In this document: one piece after another, positions 58,301 to 64,000 of the stretch
How positions within the stretch are numbered: position 1 is the first letter of the stretch
Layout: each line of letters starts with the position of its first letter
Source of the DNA: Stratiolaelaps scimitus
Lineage: Eukaryota; Arthropoda; Arachnida; Mesostigmata; Laelapidae
DNA length: 64,000 nt
NCBI GenBank assembly: GCA_019614645.1
Contig: JABWDB010000005.1
Location: 6,418,001 to 6,482,000 of the forward strand
Direction: 5' to 3'
The notes under the pieces: generated by a model
Told to the model about the DNA's origin: nothing
What the model saw: only the letters and a program-made list of their open reading frames with translations
The model's database searches: none
Program-made: the position numbers and the translations under genes

Positions 58301-61300
58301 CGAGCAGAAGGGCGTCTTTAAGAAGTACAACGTCCGGGTTCTTGGTACCCCAATCGAATCGATTATCCATTCGGAGGATCGAAAATTGTTTGCTGAACGT
58401 GTCGCCGAAATCGGAGAGCAAGTGGTACCCAACTGTGCCGTGTACACGCTGGACGAGGCCCTCGTTGCAGCCCACAGGCTTGGCTATCCAGTTCTTGTCC
58501 GCGGTGCATATTGCCTCGGAGGTCTAGGCTCCGGCTTCGCTAGCAATGATGACGACCTGCGCTCGCTAGTGAATCAAGCACTCGTGCACTCACAGCAGGT
58601 CCTACTCGATAAGTCGCTCAAGGGATGGAAGGAAGTTGAGTACGAGGTCGTTCGAGACGCGTATGACAATTGTATCACCGTGTGCAACATGGAGAATCTT
58701 GACCCACTTGGCATTCACACGGGAGAGTCGATTGTTGTGGCTCCGTCGCAGACGCTCACCGACTCCGAGTACAATAAGTTGCGCACGACCGCCATTAAGA
58801 TTATCCGCCATCTCGGCGTCGTCGGTGAGTGCAATGTGCAGTATGCGCTGAACCCCAAAAGTGATGAGTATTATATAATCGAAGTAAACGCCCGCCTGTC
58901 GCGGTCCTCGGCACTGGCCAGTAAGGCCACTGGATACCCCCTGGCGTACATTGCTGCCAAACTCTCCCTTGGCATGCCTTTGGCGTCACTCAATAACTCA
59001 GTGACGGGCAAGACAACAGCATGCTTTGAGCCCAGTCTCGACTACATCGTCGTAAAGATCCCGCGTTGGGATCTCGGAAAGTTCCCAAATGTCTCCACTC
59101 ACATAGGGTCATCGATGAAGTCGGTCGGCGAAGCAATGTCGATTGGGCGCAACTTTGAAGAGGCGTTCCAGAAAGCCATTCGTATGGTTGAAGGCGAGCA
59201 CGGCTTCGATCCTTACGTGAAAACCGTTAAGGACGCGGATCTTAAATCTCCAACCGACAAGCGAATGTTCCACCTCGCTGCCGCCCTAAAGCAAGGTTAC
59301 ACGGTCGAACGCTTGCACGATATCACCGACATTGACAACTGGTTCTTGTTCAAGATGCAGGGCATCATCGATATGTACGGCCATCTCGAAGCACTTCAGG
59401 GCAGCGGCAATCTAGAACGTCACGTTCTACTGAAAGCAAAGAGACTCGGTTTCTCCGACAAACAGGCATGGTGTTTTCGTCCCAGTTTTCCATTTGTGTT
59501 TACCTGACAGTGAATTTCGTCAAACCGTATCCATCGGTTCTAATCTTCCCAAGTCGTGGCTGCTCAAGCGTGGTCATCTTTATAATTTGCCAAAAAATCA
59601 AACTGTCCATAGACTACTTCAGCATACGCTTGTATTGCTACGATAGCAGAGTGAATTTTCAAGCTGCAACTCTGCATGGCAAATGTCCGTCGCATTTGTA
59701 CGAGGAGGCATTTTTTGCTAACGTTTATTCTGTCCTGATGGGCTGACTGACTTCAGATCGCTGGATGCATTCAGAGCACGGAACTCCGCGTCCGACGAAT
59801 GCGTGAGGAACACAATGTTACTCCGTTCGTCAAGCAGATTGATACCGTGGCGGCCGAGTATCCCGCCGCCACCAATTATCTCTACCTCAGCTACAACGCT
59901 AACCATCATGACATAACGTTCGAAGTGAACTCTGGCCCGTCCTCTTCGCAGGTCTTCAATCCCGACACCATAATGGCAAGTGGGCGTTCTGTCTTACCTG
60001 CACAGGCACGGGCGTGTATGTGTGTGTGTCCTTTTTAATCTATCTAGCTTCTTGCACTGCGGAAAATCCAATATCATGACGTATGCCTGTTAGTAATAAT
60101 ACGTGTCACTCTCTCTATCCATTGTCTGCATAGGTGATTGGTTCCGGCGTCTACCGCATCGGTAGCTCTGTCGAGTTCGACTGGTGTGCCGTGTCCTGCG
60201 TACAGGAGCTACGCAAACTGAACAAGCAGACAATTATGGTGAACTACAATCCTGAGACAGTGTCGACCGATTTCGATATGTGTGACAAGCTATACTTTGA
60301 GGATATCTCATTTGAGACGGTGTTCGACATCTACAAACTTGAACAGCCAGAGGGCGTCATTCTAAACATGGGCGGCCAGTTGCCGAACAATATCGCCATG
60401 GACCTGCATCGGCAGGACTGCCGTATCCTCGGCACATCACCCGAGTCAATCGACAGCGCCGAGAACCGCTTCAAATTCTCCCGAAAGCTCGACTCAATTG
60501 GGATTGAGCAGCCCCGCTGGAGGGAGCTGAGTTCTGTCGAGAGCGCGATGGCCTTCTGTAACGAGGTCGGCTACCCTTGTCTGGTTCGACCTTCGTATGT
60601 ACTCAGTGGAGCTGCCATGAACGTCGCGTATTCACACACCGACCTCGAGCGGTACCTCGGCGAGGCTTCGGCTGTCAATAAGGAACATCCCGTGGTGATA
60701 TCGAAATTCATTCAAGAGGCAAAGGAGATCGATGTCGATGCTGTGGCAAAGGATGGTCAACTACTAGCGATAGCGGTGTCAGAGCATATCGAAAACGCGG
60801 GGGTGCACTCTGGCGACGCTACGCTCGTCACACCGCCGCAGGATCTTAACCTCGAAACGCTGAACAAGTTAAGGGCGATCGCGCAAGCCATTGGCCAGGC
60901 CCTCTCTGTATCTGGTGGGTATCCTGATTATGCGCTCGAAGATCTCAGAAGGACACAGTGTGAACTATGATGGGGCTTTTATCTCTCTCTCTTATATCCA
61001 ACGTTGTTTTTATCTATTAAATTTACCTTTTGATTAAGAACACTCGTCACTTTTGTATTTGGAACAAATAGTTAGTGTGGTAATACTTATTAAGGTTTTG
61101 TTCCTCTGGTTGTTAGGTCCGTTTAATCTTCAAATTATCGCGAAGGACAACAAACTCAAGGTTATTGAATGCAACGTTCGGGTATCGCGAAGCTTCCCGT
61201 TCGTCTCGAAGGTCCTTGGCTGTAACCTTGTGAATCTTGCAACACGAGTCATCTGCGGTCTCCCCGTAGATAGTGTAGATTGCCTGCGGGGCTGCGGCAA

Positions 61301-64000
61301 GGTCGGCGTGAAGGTACCGCAGTTTTCGTTCAATCGTCTTGGAGGGGCCGATATCCGTTTAGGTGTCGAGATGGCGTCGACAGGAGAAGTTGCATGCTTT
61401 GGAGAGAACCGCTTCGAGGCCTATTTGAAGGCGATGATCTCTACCGGTTTCGTCATACCGAGGAAGAACATCTTCCTCTCACTGGGCAGCTACAAGTACA
61501 AGAATGAGCTGTTACCGAGTGTACGCACCTTAGAGAAGATGGGATATCGCCTTTACGGTAGCTTGGGCACTGCGGATTTCTACCAAGAGCACGGAATCGT
61601 TATCGAGCCAGTGACGTGGCCATTTGATGATCTTGGGCTAGGCAGAGAGCCCGCTGCCGATATGGGCTCAATTGTCGACTTCCTCGAGCAGAAGGGCTTC
61701 GATCTCGTTATCAACTTGCCGATGGAATCTAGCGGATCGCGGCGTGTGTCATCGTTCATGACACAGGGCTACCGTACGCGGCGTATGGCTATCGACTGTG
61801 CGGTACCGCTTATTACGGATGTCAAGTGCGCGAAGCTGGTTGTCGAGGCGATTCGGTTGATCGGTCATGTGCCACCACTCAAAACCCAGATCGACTGCAT
61901 AAGTTCTCAGAAGCTCGCTTGCCTACCAGGCCTCATCGATATTCACGTGCACATGCGTGAGCCAGGAGCTGTCCATAAAGAGGACTTCGCTAGCGGCACG
62001 GCGGCCGCGTTAGCAGGAGGTTTTACCATGGTGTGCGCTATGCCGAACACAGACCCTCCAGTTACGACCAAGGAAAACCTGTCCATCGCTAAGCAGGCAG
62101 CTAAGATCGGTGCGCGATGCGACTACGCGCTGTTTGCTGGTGCCTCAAGTGACAATGCCAACTTCGTGCACACGATGTCGTCGCAAGTCTGCGGACTCAA
62201 GATGTACCTCAACGCCACGTACGGCCCACTGTTTCTGCGGTCGAGCTCGGACTGGGTGGCGCATTTCGAGAATTGGCCTCGAAATGTACCTTTGTGCATC
62301 CATGCCGAAAGGGCCACATTGGGGTTGGCACTACTGCTGGCTAAGAAGCGGCCCGTGCATGTATGTCACGTTGCCACCGAGGAGGAAATCTTGGCTATTT
62401 CAGCGGCAAAGGAACTCGGACTCCCGGTGACCTGCGAGGTGTCCCCGCATCACCTGTTCCTTAGTCAAGTGGAAGCTAAAGCTGTCATTGGCGAAAAACG
62501 CTCCGCAGTAAAGCCACCACTGGCTACCGAGCGGGATGTCCAAGCCCTATGGGATCATATGGACATAATCGATGTAATCGCCACAGACCACGCGCCGCAT
62601 ACGCCCGACGAAAAGAAGAGCGACAACCCTCCACCCGGTTTCCCCGGCCTTGAGACCGCCCTCCCGCTCATGCTGACCGCCGTTAGCCAGCGGAAACTCA
62701 CGCTCGATCAAGTGATCGAGAAGATGTACAGCAACCCGAAGCGGATCTTCGGCCTGCCAGATCAGCATGACACCTATATCGAGGTTGACCTGGATAAAGA
62801 GTGGGTTATCCCCGAAACGCTGCCGCACTCCAAAGCGAAGTGGACTCCGTTTGCCGGAATGAAAGTTCGCGGCCAGGTACGGAGGGTGGTGCTTCGCAAT
62901 GAGGTCGTTTATGTCGATGGCTGCGTTTTGGCCAATGGAGGTTTCGGCGAAGACGTGTTTTCCTCTGCACCTCCGAGGGTCAGCACGATGCCGCCACATC
63001 CAAGTGAAGGTTCGCCAGAATCGATTGGCGCCACCCGAAGGCCAAGACTCAATTCTGCCTCCGCGCGCCGAAAAGACTCTGTCAAGGCGTCCGCCGAAAT
63101 CTACAATCAAATGTTTGACGAGCTCGGCCTGGACAAGATCGAAAACCGTGAAACGAGTCGTCCTCAGGAGTCGTTTAGTGTCCCGTTCGTCGATCGATCG
63201 AGTGTAATTAGCCCTACGCAGCTGGTCTTCCCAACGGCGTCAATTAGCCATCAGCTACGCGGGCGTCATGTGCTATCCGCCGACATGTTCACAAAAGAGC
63301 AGCTACACGCCATATTCGATCTTGCTCAACAGTATTCGGTGGCGGTACACAAGGGCCGACCACTTGATCACGTTCTCCGTGGTCGTGTAATGGCGTCCAT
63401 CTTCTACGAGGTCTCTACCCGTACTCAATGCTCGTTTGCAGCAGCGATGCAGCGACTCGGAGGAACCGTGGTGCACATGGACGGAAACACCTCGTCTGTG
63501 AAGAAAGGCGAAAGTCTGCAGGATACCGTTACCGTCATGTCGGGATATAGGTAATGTATGCCTCAGAGAGCAGTGTTGTTCATTCTCGTATTTCGCGGTC
63601 GTCGACGTCAACATGACTTACTGCAGGTTTCCCATCTGCATCTCACCTGTTACTGTGTAACATACAATGGATGCGTGTCAATTCAGTTTCTTTGTGTGCT
63701 CTGATATCAACTAGCCCTAACAGTTAAAGACTCTCATAAAGAATGGAATTAGGTAGTAATATCTGACACAGGCGGGAGTGGTTGAATCGAAACTTGAATG
63801 GGTGACTCATTCAAACCTTTTGTATTTATTCTTCCAGTGATGTCGTTGTACTTCGTCATCCAGAGCCTGGTGCAGTAACCAGGGCATCGCTCTTCAGTCG
63901 TCGTCCCGTTGTCAATGCTGGTGATGGCGTAGGCGAGCATCCGACCCAGGCTCTCCTCGATGTTTACACCATCCGAGAGGAGATCGGCACTGTCAACGGG
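55271..64000 (+). CDS. CAD: CAD trifunctional pyrimidine synthesis protein (rudimentary), 3' end beyond the window
   Basis: CAD makes carbamoyl phosphate, carbamoyl aspartate and dihydroorotate, the first three steps of UMP synthesis, in the cytosol. Nine exons: 55271-55373, 56097-56238, 56488-56906, 57227-57475, 57727-59465, 59757-59975, 60134-60914, 61117-63550 and 63838 to beyond 64000. Together they give 2083 residues (human CAD 2225). The order is glutaminase (Cys261, His345, Glu347), two CPSase halves, DHOase (His1494, His1496, Lys1579), linker, ATCase. Landmarks include [35 protein letters not shown] and DHAPHT. RRVSSF matches the known PKA site near the regulatory domain, and the linker has another basic Ser-rich stretch (RRPRLNSAS). 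All phases match. Introns 5 and 6 appear to use GC donors. No disabling change is seen, so it should be functional. Confidence 0.95.
55374..56096. other. CAD: CAD intron 1
   Basis: Holds a weak tRNA-like stretch near 55590-55635 (B-box-like GGTTTGACCCC) and no other recognised element. Confidence 0.6.
56097..56238 (+). CDS. CAD: CAD exon 2: N-terminal glutaminase subdomain
   Basis: Encodes [18 protein letters not shown] and [12 protein letters not shown], the hallmark N-terminal block of CPSase small subunits. The acceptor is TATTGCAG and the donor CCCAA|GTGAGC, phase 2. Confidence 0.9.
56488..56906 (+). CDS. CAD: CAD exon 3: glutaminase domain, middle
   Basis: Encodes [22 protein letters not shown] and [11 protein letters not shown]. 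The phase of the next exon ([12 protein letters not shown]) selects the donor AACG|GTGAGC at 56906, not the CAG|GTAAAA 9 bp later. Confidence 0.85.
56907..57226. other. CAD: CAD intron 3 with (AT)n tract
   Basis: GT-AG intron with an AT dinucleotide run at about 57010-57030. Nothing else was seen. Confidence 0.8.
57227..57475 (+). CDS. CAD: CAD exon 4: glutaminase nucleophile
   Basis: Encodes [10 protein letters not shown], then [12 protein letters not shown] with the catalytic Cys (residue 261), and [10 protein letters not shown]. The donor is CCATG|GTGAGA, phase 1. Confidence 0.9.
57727..59465 (+). CDS. CAD: CAD exon 5: end of glutaminase and first CPSase half
   Basis: Begins GFAVDA, with the FHPEH dyad at 345-347, then the linker and CPSase A from [20 protein letters not shown]. 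It includes the ATP-grasp region ([41 protein letters not shown]). It ends LGFSDKQ. The next exon continues IAGCIQ, so the donor must be CAG|GCATGG. Reading on instead gives 14 codons and a stop at 59507. Confidence 0.93.
59757..59975 (+). CDS. CAD: CAD exon 6: end of CPSase half A
   Basis: Encodes [20 protein letters not shown], through the conserved PVKQIDT-like block, to PDTIM. The following exon starts [10 protein letters not shown]. The donor is then ATG|GCAAGT, the standard GC-AG consensus. An in-phase GT alternative (TCGCAG|GTCTTC at 59950) would drop eight residues. Confidence 0.8.
60134..60914 (+). CDS. CAD: CAD exon 7: second CPSase half, first part
   Basis: Encodes [35 protein letters not shown] and [14 protein letters not shown], the second ATP-grasp unit. 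It ends VSG|GTGGGT in phase 1 and joins GPFNLQ. Confidence 0.93.
61117..63550 (+). CDS. CAD: CAD exon 8: end of CPSase, regulatory domain, DHOase, linker, start of ATCase
   Basis: This long exon of 811 codons starts [20 protein letters not shown]. The regulatory domain reads [19 protein letters not shown] and [12 protein letters not shown], with the PKA-type site RRVSSF after it. DHOase has HVHMREPG (zinc), GLKMYLN (carboxylated Lys), IHAE, VCHVAT and DHAPHT. The linker of about 115 residues is Ser/Pro/Arg-rich. ATCase begins [17 protein letters not shown] and reaches STRTQCSF. The donor is ATATAG|GTAATG, phase 2. Confidence 0.93.
63838..64000 (+). CDS. CAD: CAD exon 9 (partial): ATCase domain
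   Basis: Encodes [14 protein letters not shown] and [20 protein letters not shown], the carbamoyl phosphate/aspartate domain junction. It is open to the window edge. About 140 residues of ATCase should lie beyond. Confidence 0.92.

Noticed and set aside
59951..60133. GT donor at 59951 as the true end of CAD exon 6
   Set aside because: It is in phase, but GTCTTC is a poor donor and it drops the DTIM residues that lead naturally into VIGSG. ATG|GCAAGT is a standard GC donor. It was kept only as an alternative.

Overview
The window is animal nuclear DNA, most likely from an arthropod. A mite or tick is possible but not proven by the sequence. The evidence is metazoan genes cut by GT-AG (and some GC-AG) introns, a metazoan-type CAD fusion gene, decayed non-LTR retrotransposons, Tc1/Tc3-like DNA transposons, tRNA-derived SINEs, many (AT)n/(CA)n tracts and a long microsatellite-rich 3' UTR. 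Nothing prokaryotic was seen.

Layout. 0-7 kb is a transposon graveyard: reverse transcriptase pieces, two SINE-1 copies, an old LINE on the minus strand split by a 1475 bp Tc3-like element with long inverted repeats, and a second Tc1-like remnant ending in a fold-back. 7.6-18.1 kb holds three members of an uncharacterised multi-RING family, all on the minus strand: an apparently intact two-exon gene (7613-9327), a frameshifted pseudogene (14057-15348) and a gene with three RING domains (16990-18146). A 28S rRNA scrap and a large 18/20 bp minisatellite lie among them. 18.2-23.1 kb has no recognisable gene.

23.1-42.3 kb carries two diverged direct copies of SMUG1 (uracil-DNA glycosylase, base excision repair). 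Copy 1 is 23106-25512. Copy 2 is 36699-42281. The copies differ widely except for a 145 bp block that is almost identical, which points to gene conversion. In both copies the apparent stop codon lies inside a usable splice donor, and a paralogous downstream exon follows in matching phase. Copy 2 therefore appears to encode SMUG1 joined to a roughly 400-residue basic, then Pro/Ala/Gly/Gln-rich tail. A SINE has landed on the matching splice site of copy 1. A GC-rich, promoter-like region (32.5-34.5 kb) lies upstream of copy 2 and a repeat-rich 3' UTR of several kb lies downstream.

49.6-50.8 kb is a second GC-rich, promoter-like region. It may serve CAD, whose coding exons run from 55271 past the right edge. 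CAD carries out the first three steps of pyrimidine synthesis. Nine exons are visible, covering glutamine amidotransferase, both carbamoyl phosphate synthetase halves, dihydroorotase and the start of aspartate transcarbamoylase. Two adjacent CAD introns appear to use GC donors.

All calls come from reading the sequence by eye. Family assignments for CAD and SMUG1 are firm. The multi-RING family and the SMUG1 tail are not assigned to named genes.
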